A DNA stretch of 64,000 nt from positions 60,672-124,671 of the forward strand of contig JBKUOG010000007.1 in NCBI GenBank assembly GCA_046957575.1, read 5' to 3'. Under the pieces are notes generated by a model. It was not told the origin of the DNA. It ran no database searches and worked only from the letters and a program-made list of their open reading frames with translations. Position 1 is the stretch's first letter. Every line of letters starts with the position of its first letter. Positions 44,382 to 52,950 of the stretch are shown here, piece after piece. A program made the position numbers and the translations under genes. Source of the DNA: UMGS1370 sp046957575. Lineage in GTDB: Bacteria > Bacillota > Clostridia > Lachnospirales > Lachnospiraceae.

Positions 44382-44410
44382 TTGTCCCTGTTTTCTGTTT
44401 GTGTTATACT
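44382..44410 (+). promoter_or_regulatory. Promoter of aroE
   Basis: TTGTCC (44382-44387) and TATACT (44405-44410) are spaced by 17 bases, 29 bases before the aroE ATG. Confidence 0.7.
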
Positions 44411-44439
44411 TAGTCATAATAATCGAATGGAGGTATCCT

Positions 44440-45357
44440 ATGAATCAACCTGCTTATGAAATTACCGGCCGCACCCGTCTCATCTGTCTGCTTGGCGATC
44501 CGGTTGCCCACAGCAAATCCCCCATGATGCACAATGAAGGATTTTCCCAGTTGGGCTTAGACTACTGCTATCTGGCTTTTCAGACAGATGAAGCTTCACT
44601 GAAGCAGACTGTAGAGGGGTTAAAGCGCTTAAACTGCCGCGGCTTTAATCTGACCATGCCCTGCAAAAATAAAATGGCCGCGCTCTGCGACCATTTGTCT
44701 CCTGCCGCCAAAATCAGCGGCTCTGTAAATACAGTTGTCAACGATAACGGCATCCTCACCGGCCACACCACAGATGGCCTTGGTTTTCTTAACTCTCTCC
44801 AGGAATCGGGGCAAGACTACACCGGCAAAAAAATGGTTCTGTTGGGCGCAGGCGGTGCCGGAACTGCTATCCTGGTTCAGGCGGCTTTAGACGGCATGAG
44901 AGAAGTCTCTGTGTTCAGCAGAAGTACCAGTCCCCTCATCGGCCGTACCAGGCAAATCGCAGATACCTTAAATGAACAGACAAACTGCCATGTCCGCCTG
45001 TTTAACTATGAAGAGGATATACTCCGGCGGGAAATCGCTTCCGCCCAAATTTTAACCAATTCCACCAATGTGGGCATGGCTCCCCATACAGAGCAGTCCA
45101 TTCTCCCCGACTCCTCCTATTTTCATAAGGACCTGTTTGTCGCAGACGTGATTTATAATCCTGCCGAAACCCGTTTTTTAAAACTAGCCAGGCAGGCAGG
45201 CTGTCAGACCGTCAACGGACTCCCCATGCTGCTCTACCAGGGTGCAGAAGCTTTCCGGATCTGGACAGGGGAAACGCTTCCTGTAGACATTGTCAGAGAA
45301 AAATATTTTCAGGTAGCAGTTCAGCCCTGCGAAGATTCAGATAAGAGAAATCGTTGA
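44440..45357 (+). CDS. aroE: Shikimate dehydrogenase
   Basis: A 305-residue enzyme starting at the ATG at 44440 after GGAGGTATCCT. It reduces 3-dehydroshikimate with NADPH, or in this branch possibly quinate/shikimate with NAD. Substrate motif HSKSPMMHN, catalytic Lys in NLTMPCKNKM, nucleotide loop GAGGAGTA and SRST are present; NGLPMLLYQGAEAF is the conserved end of the fold. No other aromatic-pathway gene is near. The last ~15 residues (VAVQPCEDSDKRNR) are encoded by a palindromic repeat (copy C) and are probably dispensable. Confidence 0.93.
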   Translation: MNQPAYEITGRTRLICLLGDPVAHSKSPMMHNEGFSQLGLDYCYLAFQTDEASLKQTVEGLKRLNCRGFNLTMPCKNKMAALCDHLSPAAKISGSVNTVVNDNGILTGHTTDGLGFLNSLQESGQDYTGKKMVLLGAGGAGTAILVQAALDGMREVSVFSRSTSPLIGRTRQIADTLNEQTNCHVRLFNYEEDILRREIASAQILTNSTNVGMAPHTEQSILPDSSYFHKDLFVADVIYNPAETRFLKLARQAGCQTVNGLPMLLYQGAEAFRIWTGETLPVDIVREKYFQVAVQPCEDSDKRNR

Positions 45358-45397
45358 AAGCTTGTTTTCATAAGAGTTTTCCTGGCTGAACCGTTAC
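45313..45397. repeat. Palindromic repeat element, copy C, overlapping the aroE 3' end
   Basis: Arms GTAGCAGTTCAGCC (45313-45326) and GGCTGAACCGTTAC (45384-45397) pair at 12 of 14 positions. The left part matches the right end of copies A and B in reverse (CTGCGAAGATTCAG). 45352-45390 matches the interior of copy B in reverse (37 of 39). Confidence 0.85.
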
Positions 45398-45407
45398 ACT
45401 TTCAGGA

Positions 45408-46340
45408 CTAATATTTACTGATATTTTCGCTTAAATCCAGCAAAATCTTTGCGCCTGGCTTTAAAAAGCGAAGAATCTGCGCCATATCTTCTTCCGGAAT
45501 TCCTACGCATCCCGCGGTCCCGTATCCGTTTGTGCAGTGCAGAAACAGTGCGGAACCCAGGTGGGGAGTTCCGGATAGATTGTATCCCATATCCAGACAG
45601 TAATTATATACATCTCCATAGGCAGATAAATGCTCTGACTTCCCCTTGTCAAACGGCTCTGTCATAACTGCCGTATCCACAAATTGATTGTAATGCAGCG
45701 AATTGCTGTCCCCTACCCAGTAATGCGTGGGCGTTACATGGGTATATGGAAGGCTGGTGCCTGGATTTTCCTTATTTCCAAATACCATGCCTGCTGTATA
45801 AAGTCCTACTGGAGTCTTTTCATCTCCTTCCACCTGTTTTCCCATGCCGTTTCTTCCCATGCGGCCCTCTGTGTCTACAAGTGCTGTCCATTCCCAGGTG
45901 TCAGGGTTTGTGCCTGTCTGATTTTTCTGGTACAGGGTCACTCTGGCATAAGTCCCATCATGACCTGCAATCACAATCATCTGTTCCACATCTTCAGCTT
46001 CGGCTGCATGCAGTTTCCGGATATCATATGTCAGTCCCTCTAAAGAATCCACTGAAACTCCGGGTAAAACGGTGTCCGGCTGACTCTGCTCCTGGCTTTT
46101 TGCTTCTGCTGGTTCTGCAATTTCCGCTGCTTTTACTGTTTCCATCGTTTCTGCTGGTTCTGTCTCTTTTGCCGCTTCTGCACCACTGTCTCTGCGGATT
46201 ACGCCTTTCCTTTCTGCTGTTATGGGATTCCCCTCTGCCATACCCGGACCTTCCTGACCGGCAAAGGATGTTCCTGCAAAAAGCAGAGCCATCACTGCGG
46301 CTGCTGCCCCTATCTTCCAGTATCTGCCTGTGTTCTTCAT
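45408..46340 (-). CDS. L,D-transpeptidase family protein (YkuD-like), secreted
   Basis: A 310-residue exported protein: signal peptide to about residue 28, an Ala/Glu/Lys-rich spacer (~45-95), and a C-terminal catalytic domain. The catalytic region LFLHCTNGYGTAGCVGIP, with the nucleophile in AGCVG, fits the YkuD/YafK class, which cross-links or trims peptidoglycan. The usual SHGC motif reads TAGC, as in YafK-like proteins. ATG follows AAAGGAGGATTTGA. It is convergent with aroE and has a repeat-filled 5' region. Confidence 0.82.
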   Translation of the reverse strand: MKNTGRYWKIGAAAAVMALLFAGTSFAGQEGPGMAEGNPITAERKGVIRRDSGAEAAKETEPAETMETVKAAEIAEPAEAKSQEQSQPDTVLPGVSVDSLEGLTYDIRKLHAAEAEDVEQMIVIAGHDGTYARVTLYQKNQTGTNPDTWEWTALVDTEGRMGRNGMGKQVEGDEKTPVGLYTAGMVFGNKENPGTSLPYTHVTPTHYWVGDSNSLHYNQFVDTAVMTEPFDKGKSEHLSAYGDVYNYCLDMGYNLSGTPHLGSALFLHCTNGYGTAGCVGIPEEDMAQILRFLKPGAKILLDLSENISKY

Positions 46341-46384
46341 TCAAATCCTCCTTTTTCATTCACTGCATCGTTTCTTTCCCAGAC

Positions 46385-46438
46385 ACATGTATCCGCCATG
46401 CATCTTCCGAAACATGTATCCGCCATGCATCTTCCAGA
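46385..46438. repeat. Two tandem 27-bp repeats
   Basis: ACATGTATCCGCCATGCATC begins at 46385 and again at 46412, with a 27-base period. The core GCCATGCATCTTC is shared with palindromic copies A and B. Two units with no spacers do not make a CRISPR array. Confidence 0.85.
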
Positions 46439-46477
46439 ACATCCAAAAGAGCAACACTCTTTTGGATGTTCCGGAAG
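46431..46477. repeat. Long hairpin upstream of the L,D-transpeptidase gene
   Basis: 21-base arms (46431-46451 with 46457-46477) pair with a single mismatch around CAACA. A perfect 14-base palindrome, GGGCGCATGCGCCC, follows at 46479-46492. Confidence 0.85.
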
Positions 46478-46496
46478 CGGGCGCATGCGCCCTATG

Positions 46497-46560
46497 TCAA
46501 TTATCAGGAGAATCTGTGTCTGTAAGCCAGCTTACTTCTGCAGATTCTCCTGATAATTGA
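46497..46560. repeat. Nested 20-bp inverted repeat
   Basis: Perfect 20-base arms (46497-46516 with 46541-46560) enclose an inner GTAAG/CTTAC stem (46522-46526 with 46531-46535). It lies between the sulfatase stop and the transpeptidase start and may terminate the sulfatase operon or fold in the transpeptidase leader. Confidence 0.85.
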
Positions 46561-46582
46561 CGCATAGCTTATTTTGAATTGT

Positions 46583-46591
46583 ATTATACCA
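46583..46591 (-). promoter_or_regulatory. Extended -10 promoter for the L,D-transpeptidase gene
   Basis: TGGTATAAT on the minus strand fits an extended -10 without a good -35. Transcription from it would give a ~240-base leader made of the hairpins at 46431-46560 and the tandem repeats. Confidence 0.45.
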
Positions 46592-46619
46592 TCCTTCTGC
46601 TGGTTTATCTATCCTTTTT

Positions 46620-48101
46620 TCACAGGCCCATTCTGACAAACTGTTCTTTGGGGCTGTCATTTTCTGTCATCATCTTTTTCATCAGTTCCTTCATCCGCTG
46701 TTCTTCTTTCGGGTTTGTCAGCGGACAGTTCTCATCCGGATCCCTTGTAAGGCAAAACAGCATGGTGGAGTAATCCGCCTGGGAAACAGGATTTCTGCTT
46801 GGAAGTTTTAAAACCGGAATCCCTTTTGTGAAAGAAAATGGCGGGGAAAGTTTCATTTCCTTTAGAATCTCATCCTGAATAAACGCTCTCCTTCCCCCAT
46901 GACAGGTAGGCATCAGGGTATATTCATATCTGGGACTGTTTCCGGAAATAGGACTTCTCATATACACCCAGTTTCCATCTGTGCAGCAGACCTGTCCTCC
47001 AAAAATGCCAAACAATGCTCCTTCCCGCACCGGCTGGTCCTTTTCCAAAACAGGGCGCAGCGGCCTTCCCTCCATGTTCGGAAAAAGAGGCTGGCCAAAA
47101 TACTCCAAAAGTGTTGCAGGAAGGTCGATGGTCTGCACCAGCTGACTGGTCCGCACATTCTGTCTCCGGCTTCTGGGATCCCATATAAATAAAGGCGTAT
47201 GAGCAACCTCTCCGTAAAATGGGCAGTGGCACTTTGCCCACTGCCCATGTTCTGCCAGAAGAAATCCATGATCTGTATTGACAATGAGCATCGTATCTTC
47301 CCAAAGCCCATACTGATCCATGGCATCCAGAATTTTTCCCAGATTTTCATCACAAAGTTTTAATAAAGCCCCGTACTGATTCCTCATATGGGCGATAAAC
47401 TCTGGGCTGTCCTCTTCATTGACCGGCCGGTAGTCCGGCCAGTCGCAAAATGGTCCCTCATAGGAATCTGAAAACAATTTCTGGTACTCTGGCTGGCAAA
47501 AGAATGGCTCATGGGGATCAAACGTTTCGATCTGAAGAAACCAGTTGTCTTTTTTGTGATTGGCGCAAAGAAATTCCAATCCCTTTTGGAATGTACGGCA
47601 CTGAGACTGTTTTTCCTTATCCTTCATCACTGTCCGATTGGCAAAATCCTGGCCCACCCAGTTGTCTTTCGGATCTCCGCATACATTTCTGGCCGGCTCT
47701 GGTCCTCCCGAAAAACCTACAAGCGGCTGCCAGTTGTCTCCTTCCTGTCCCCGCACACACTCCCAGGTAGTGTAGCGCTGATGGTAAGTGGCCCCTCCGT
47801 CTTCCCAATAGTGGTAGTGATCGCTGACCAAATGGGTGTGGATTCCTGCATCTTTTAACTGCTGGGGCATAGAATCGTCAAATGGCTCTAAAGGCCCCCA
47901 ACTGCGGTGCAGAAAATTATAACGTCCTGTATGCAGTTCCCGTCTGGCCGGCATACAGGGCATACTGCCTACCCAGCAGTTGTCAAAGGTAACAGCGTGT
48001 TTTGCTAAACGCGAAAAATTCTCTGTATAGGTCCAGCCACACCCATATGGACTGAGCATATGGCGGTTTAATGAATCATACATCACCATAATTGCTTTCA
48101 T
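46620..48101 (-). CDS. Sulfatase, Cys-type, cytosolic
   Basis: A 493-residue sulfatase starting at the ATG at 48101 after GGAGGGGATTTTC. The active-site motif is PCMPARRELHTG with Cys49, the residue converted to formylglycine by an anaerobic maturase (not in the window). Metal-site regions MYDSLN and VNTDHGFLLAEHGQW are present. There is no signal peptide. It is the last gene of the nine-gene sulfate-ester operon. Its closest look is to heparan-type/arylsulfatase-like enzymes, but the substrate is not known. Confidence 0.9.
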   Translation of the reverse strand: MKAIMVMYDSLNRHMLSPYGCGWTYTENFSRLAKHAVTFDNCWVGSMPCMPARRELHTGRYNFLHRSWGPLEPFDDSMPQQLKDAGIHTHLVSDHYHYWEDGGATYHQRYTTWECVRGQEGDNWQPLVGFSGGPEPARNVCGDPKDNWVGQDFANRTVMKDKEKQSQCRTFQKGLEFLCANHKKDNWFLQIETFDPHEPFFCQPEYQKLFSDSYEGPFCDWPDYRPVNEEDSPEFIAHMRNQYGALLKLCDENLGKILDAMDQYGLWEDTMLIVNTDHGFLLAEHGQWAKCHCPFYGEVAHTPLFIWDPRSRRQNVRTSQLVQTIDLPATLLEYFGQPLFPNMEGRPLRPVLEKDQPVREGALFGIFGGQVCCTDGNWVYMRSPISGNSPRYEYTLMPTCHGGRRAFIQDEILKEMKLSPPFSFTKGIPVLKLPSRNPVSQADYSTMLFCLTRDPDENCPLTNPKEEQRMKELMKKMMTENDSPKEQFVRMGL

Positions 48102-48134
48102 GAAAATCCCCTCCATTTTCCCATTTCATAACAG

Positions 48135-49643
48135 TCAGCTTCCATTTCTCCGGTATTCATATGGGCTTACGCCGTATTTCTTTTTAAATGTGGTTGAGAA
48201 ATAGCTGGCATTGTAATACCCTACCTGCTGAGCAATGGTCTGCACCCGCAGGGCGGTATTTTCTAAAAGCTGTACTGAATGCTGCAGCCGTACATCCGTC
48301 AGGTAGTTAATAAAGGTCTGCCCTGTTTCCATTTTAAAAACCCTGGAAAAATAATCCGGATTCAGATATACCTGGGCGGCCACCTGCTCCAGACTTAGCT
48401 GTTCTGCATAGTGGCCATGAATGTATTCAACTGCAAGACAGATATTTTTCGATTTCGGCCCGCATTCATCCCCTGGCAGGCAGCACTGCCTGGCTGCATC
48501 CAACATCACTTCTTGTGCCTCTTTAACCGCAGTGCACTGACACAGCTTTGCGTGCAGTTCCTCTGCGTGATCCAGAACAATTCCATTTCCTTTTGCATCA
48601 AATTCCAGAAGATCCAGTGCGTCCTGACACAGCTTTAACAACGGTTCGACTGTAAGAATTTTTAAGTCCGGCAGCCGTTCAAAAAATTCTTTTATCTGCT
48701 CATACCTCTGTACTCCCTGTATCTGGTGAAGATGCACCCGAAACTCCGTAAACGTATTTTTCCATAATTCATTTCTGCGGGACAGTTCTTTTAACGGATA
48801 CCTGGGTTCATAGACCCGGTTTTCCCCTTTATAAAATCCCTCTCCCAAAGAACAGGATGCCTGCCAGACCATAAACGGAATCTGGCGCATCTCATCTGTG
48901 ATGGCGCTGATTCCCACCATGCAGCGGTTCATGCCCTGAACCTGTCTGGCATACGCTGTCAGTTGTCTGGCCTTTTCTGCAATGCTGAGTGTCTTTGGAA
49001 AATTTCCCACAATCATATACACCCGATCTGTATAATCAAATCCGGCCACATGTCTGGCCTGGCTTTCTTCCGGAAACAGCAGGCCGTTTTCCTCCATATC
49101 CCACTTCCATACAGCCAGGGCAAACAGACCGTTATTGCGCCAGCGGACTCCGCACTGGCGCAGTTTTTCCAAATCATCATCACTTAGCTGTCTGGTCTGC
49201 CTTAAAATCCGGCTGATTACCGACTGCATCTGGGATATATTAGCACCGCCTGCATCGTTCTGGCCTTTTTGCATCTGAAGCTGTCCTGCCATCCGGTTTA
49301 ATAATTCCTGAAGTACCTCATTTTGCATCTCTGTTTTCAGCAAATATTCTGACGCACCGTCTCTTAGGGCCTGGCGCACCAGATCAAAGTCTGAAAACGC
49401 AGTCAGCACCACTACCTTTGCCCTGGCATTTAACTCCTTTAGAGCATGGAGCAGTTCCAGACCGTCCATAACCGGCATCTTTATGTCTGTAAGAACCAAA
49501 TCCGGTTCCTCCTGCACAAACATCTCCAGCGCTTCCTGCCCGTTATGGGCCACTCCGGTCAGCCGGCAAAAAGGATTTTGAGAGATGCAAAACTGCAGCC
49601 ACTCACAAATCATAGCTTCATCATCTGCTACCAGAACCTTCAT
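48135..49643 (-). CDS. Response regulator, YesN type
   Basis: A 502-residue regulator with receiver Asp53 (LVLTDIKMP), Lys in EYLLKTEM, and a C-terminal AraC HTH (LSLEQVAAQVYLNPDYFSRV, then VQTIAQQVGYYNASYFSTTF). The start overlaps the kinase stop by 4 bases. Placement inside the sulfatase/importer operon implies autoregulation of the whole unit in response to the sulfated substrate. Confidence 0.93.
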   Translation of the reverse strand: MKVLVADDEAMICEWLQFCISQNPFCRLTGVAHNGQEALEMFVQEEPDLVLTDIKMPVMDGLELLHALKELNARAKVVVLTAFSDFDLVRQALRDGASEYLLKTEMQNEVLQELLNRMAGQLQMQKGQNDAGGANISQMQSVISRILRQTRQLSDDDLEKLRQCGVRWRNNGLFALAVWKWDMEENGLLFPEESQARHVAGFDYTDRVYMIVGNFPKTLSIAEKARQLTAYARQVQGMNRCMVGISAITDEMRQIPFMVWQASCSLGEGFYKGENRVYEPRYPLKELSRRNELWKNTFTEFRVHLHQIQGVQRYEQIKEFFERLPDLKILTVEPLLKLCQDALDLLEFDAKGNGIVLDHAEELHAKLCQCTAVKEAQEVMLDAARQCCLPGDECGPKSKNICLAVEYIHGHYAEQLSLEQVAAQVYLNPDYFSRVFKMETGQTFINYLTDVRLQHSVQLLENTALRVQTIAQQVGYYNASYFSTTFKKKYGVSPYEYRRNGS

Positions 49644-51433
49644 CCCTTGTCCTCCTTTTGTATCACTGCTGGCATCAGCAGGGTAATGGTAGTGCCCATT
49701 CCTTTGGAACTCTCCACAGACAGTCCATAATTTTCTCCGTAGTTCAGCCGAATCCGGTTGTGAACATTAGACATTCCTATGGAGCGGGCGTCCTTCATCA
49801 CTGCCTGGCTGCAGCTTTTTTTCACAGCTTCCAGGGTTTCCGGATCCATGCCTGCTCCATCGTCTGTAATGGTCAAAAGCAGATTTTTCCCCTGAAAGGC
49901 TGATTCAATTACCACTGTCCCGGTCTCGCTTTTTGCTTCCAGACCATGAAAAATTGCATTCTCCACCAAAGGCTGTAAAATCAGCGGCAAAACCATGCAG
50001 TCTTTTGTGCCTTCTTCCATCTCAATTTCATAATTGATTTTTTCCCCGTACCGCAGTTTTTGCACCACCAGATATTTTCTCGTTGTCTCCAGTTCATCGC
50101 TTAAAGGAACTACCGTATCCTTGACTGCCAGGGTACTCCGAAGCAAATCAATAAACGCGCCCAGCATCTTGGCTGCCTGCTCATTTTTCCCCACTTCCAC
50201 TGCACAGCGGATGGAAAATAAGGTATTGTATAAAAAATGGGGATTAATCTGCGCCCGAAGAAAGTTTACTTCCAAGTCCCGTTTCTGCTGCTCTCTTTCC
50301 TGTATACTCTCCATCAAACTGGTAATCTCAACTGCCATGTGGTAAAAGCTGTCCTGAAGATGATCGATTTCCTGCGTTCCCCTTTCCACACAGGGCAGCG
50401 TAAAATTTTGGCTTCCAAATTTATCCATTGCATCGCTTAATTCTGATAACGGATGGGAAATCCGCCTGGAAATATAAACGGATACCGCAACTGCTAACAT
50501 CAATCCAGTTGCCAGAATGGTTCCGATAATCCAATAGGTATCATTTAATGCCCCCAGAATAATCCTGGTAGGACTTTCTTCCACAATGGTCCAGCCGGTT
50601 TTCCGATCCAAATAAGTGGAAAGCACATAACTTTTTCCCAGTTTTTGGATGATATTGGAGTTGTCCATTCCGTACACATTCTGCATATAATCCACATCAA
50701 TAAACTGTTTTCCCAGCATCTTTTTATTAGAATGGGAAACAATAAATCCATTCTGATCATAGAGGTAAACCTGCCCGCCCTGCTCCTGCACAGAGACATA
50801 TAAATCCTCCAACTGACTTTCATCAATGAGGATCAAGAGTACGCTTTCCTCTTCTCCTTGTCCCAAAAGCCGCCCTGCCGCAAACTGATAATCCGTTCTT
50901 CCTTCACGGACTGCCGAAAATGTGCGGGAAAACTCTACTTCCCCCTCTTCTCCTTCTGACAACGCTGCCAGCAGATTTTTATACCAGGGTTCATACATCC
51001 AGTTTTCAGTAGACACTTCCCCTGAATTATAGCAAAATCCATTTTCCCCTAAAAATACCACCTCATAGTCTAATCCAATCCGTCCAAAAATCTCATCATA
51101 GATTTCCTTCTGAGAATCCAGATAGGCTCTGGCCTTCTCCTGTTCCCAAAAAGACAGATCCGGCTCTAAAATCCCATGACTTTCAATCTCATGGGTATAC
51201 AGGTTGGACAATGTGGTGCTGCTGGTTTTGATAATGCCTGCCCTCTCCCCAATCTGCCTTAAAACTGCAATCCGGTTGCTTCCAATCTGGCTGATAAGCA
51301 AATCCCGGATAGAACCGCTGACCAGCAGGGAAACCGCTGTAAAAAAGAGAGCGAACACAAGAAAGTAGGCCAAAAAAAGCTGGGTATGCAATTTTTTTGT
51401 GCATACTGCAATTTTCTCAAACCATCTCTTCAT
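49640..51433 (-). CDS. Sensor histidine kinase, YesM type
   Basis: A 597-residue membrane kinase: span at ~18-40, extracellular dCache-like sensor to ~290, second span (~295-318), HAMP, phosphoacceptor box RAQINPHFLYNTLFSIRC and ATP-binding QPLVENAIFHGLE and DDGAGM. It lies 37 bases after the upstream sulfatase gene and partners the regulator that follows. Confidence 0.93.
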   Translation of the reverse strand: MKRWFEKIAVCTKKLHTQLFLAYFLVFALFFTAVSLLVSGSIRDLLISQIGSNRIAVLRQIGERAGIIKTSSTTLSNLYTHEIESHGILEPDLSFWEQEKARAYLDSQKEIYDEIFGRIGLDYEVVFLGENGFCYNSGEVSTENWMYEPWYKNLLAALSEGEEGEVEFSRTFSAVREGRTDYQFAAGRLLGQGEEESVLLILIDESQLEDLYVSVQEQGGQVYLYDQNGFIVSHSNKKMLGKQFIDVDYMQNVYGMDNSNIIQKLGKSYVLSTYLDRKTGWTIVEESPTRIILGALNDTYWIIGTILATGLMLAVAVSVYISRRISHPLSELSDAMDKFGSQNFTLPCVERGTQEIDHLQDSFYHMAVEITSLMESIQEREQQKRDLEVNFLRAQINPHFLYNTLFSIRCAVEVGKNEQAAKMLGAFIDLLRSTLAVKDTVVPLSDELETTRKYLVVQKLRYGEKINYEIEMEEGTKDCMVLPLILQPLVENAIFHGLEAKSETGTVVIESAFQGKNLLLTITDDGAGMDPETLEAVKKSCSQAVMKDARSIGMSNVHNRIRLNYGENYGLSVESSKGMGTTITLLMPAVIQKEDKG

Positions 51434-51470
51434 CTCGTGTTCACTCCCAGTTGTTCTTTCGTTGATGCTG

Positions 51471-52907
51471 TTATTTTATCTGATATGGTGCAAAATTTGG
51501 ATTTTCTTTGATATAATCGTCGCAGCTATGGCCGGAAACTCCTTTCCCCCATAAGCCTGCCAGTCCAATCTGACCAGAACCAAAGACTGCCTCTTTTGCC
51601 CCGTCAATTTCCGGATTTACATACTTTGCAAACCAGGTTTCCAGACGCAGACGCATTTCCTGCTCCAGATTTTCAAATCCTCCCTCTTTCAGAAGATTCC
51701 TCATCTCTCCTGGATCAGTTTCCAAATCATACAGTTCATTAGGACCATACGGATATCTGGCTACATATTTAAACCGGCGTCCCCGAATCATACGGTTAGG
51801 GCCATATTCATCCATCACAACGACTTCCTCATGCTGGTCAAAATGTTCGTCTCTTAAAGCCAGTGCAAAGGACACGCCCGGCCGGTTTTTATTGTCAGAA
51901 ACCTGTATATCCAGATATTCCAAAAGTGTTGGCATAAAATCATAGGCGGAAACCAGTGCAGTGCAGACCTTTCCTGCCGGAATATGTCCCGGATGCCGCA
52001 CAATAAAAGGAACTTTGACAGATTCTTCATACATATTCAGAGGAAAGGTCGCATTGCCTTTTCCCCAGAATCCATGATGGCCGCAGGAAAATCCGTTGTC
52101 TGCCGTAAATACTACCAGAGTATCCTCTGCAATCCCCATTTCGTCTAATTTTTCCAGAATCTTTCCGATTCCTGCATCCATTGCCGTTACTGCTGCAAAA
52201 TAACCGATTAGATTGCCCCTTTCATCCTGAGCCACCTCATCTGTCAGGTAGATGCTGTCCGGATGTCTGGGCAAATGAGGAACTGACTGAAATGGGCAGT
52301 CTTTGTAGAGATCCGTATATTCTTTTGGATGATTATTCAGCCATGGGGCATGAGGCGCTGTATAGGCTACATGGAGATAAAAGGGCTCCTCCTGCTTTTT
52401 CCTTGTATCCAGAAATTCCAGAGCATCTTGTGTAATCGCGTCTGTCACATACCCCTCTTCCCGGTAAAGTTTTCCATCTTTATACATAGGGGCATTGTAA
52501 TACGGCCCGCCTCCTGATTTATGACTAAACCAGTGGGTAAATCCCTGCTGGACTTTTCCCGCAGCTCCCATATGCCACTTTCCGGACAACGCGCAGCAAT
52601 ACCCGTTTTCCGCCAGAGCCTTTGTATAAGAATACTGGCCTGCCAGATATTCTAAAGCAGACTGGCGCTCATCATCATCTCTCAGCCAGTCATGAACTCC
52701 ATGCTGGGAAGGGATACATCCGGTCAAAAGGCTGGCCCGCGCAGGAGAACAGACCGGAGAAGCGCAGAAAAAGTTTTCAAAACGCATCCCCTGCTCTGCC
52801 AGGCGGTCAATATTCGGGGAAATAATTTCATCATTGCCGCTGCATCCAAGGGACCAGTACCCCTGATCGTCAGCAATGATAAATACAATATTTGGTTTTT
52901 TCTTCAT
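51471..52907 (-). CDS. Sulfatase, Cys-type, cytosolic
   Basis: A 478-residue arylsulfatase-A-family enzyme. N-terminal metal-binding NIVFIIADDQGYWSLGC, formylglycine motif VCSPARASLLTG with Cys53, and VVFTADNGFSCGHHGFWGK. No signal peptide, so desulfation should be intracellular, matching the co-encoded importer. It is only distantly similar to the second sulfatase at 46620-48101, so two different sulfate esters or positions may be attacked in turn. ATG follows AGGAGGTATCCCA. Confidence 0.92.
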   Translation of the reverse strand: MKKKPNIVFIIADDQGYWSLGCSGNDEIISPNIDRLAEQGMRFENFFCASPVCSPARASLLTGCIPSQHGVHDWLRDDDERQSALEYLAGQYSYTKALAENGYCCALSGKWHMGAAGKVQQGFTHWFSHKSGGGPYYNAPMYKDGKLYREEGYVTDAITQDALEFLDTRKKQEEPFYLHVAYTAPHAPWLNNHPKEYTDLYKDCPFQSVPHLPRHPDSIYLTDEVAQDERGNLIGYFAAVTAMDAGIGKILEKLDEMGIAEDTLVVFTADNGFSCGHHGFWGKGNATFPLNMYEESVKVPFIVRHPGHIPAGKVCTALVSAYDFMPTLLEYLDIQVSDNKNRPGVSFALALRDEHFDQHEEVVVMDEYGPNRMIRGRRFKYVARYPYGPNELYDLETDPGEMRNLLKEGGFENLEQEMRLRLETWFAKYVNPEIDGAKEAVFGSGQIGLAGLWGKGVSGHSCDDYIKENPNFAPYQIK

Positions 52908-52950
52908 TGGGATACCTCCTGATTATAGCAGTATGCCTGCCTGGTGTAAA

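Noticed and set aside
46385..46438. Tandem 27-bp repeats as a CRISPR array
   Set aside because: Only two adjacent units without spacers and no cas gene in the window.
45746..46525. Plus-strand open frame of 259 codons across the L,D-transpeptidase gene
   Set aside because: It is antisense to a well-supported secreted protein, has Leu/Ser/Pro-rich shadow composition and ends in the repeat cluster.
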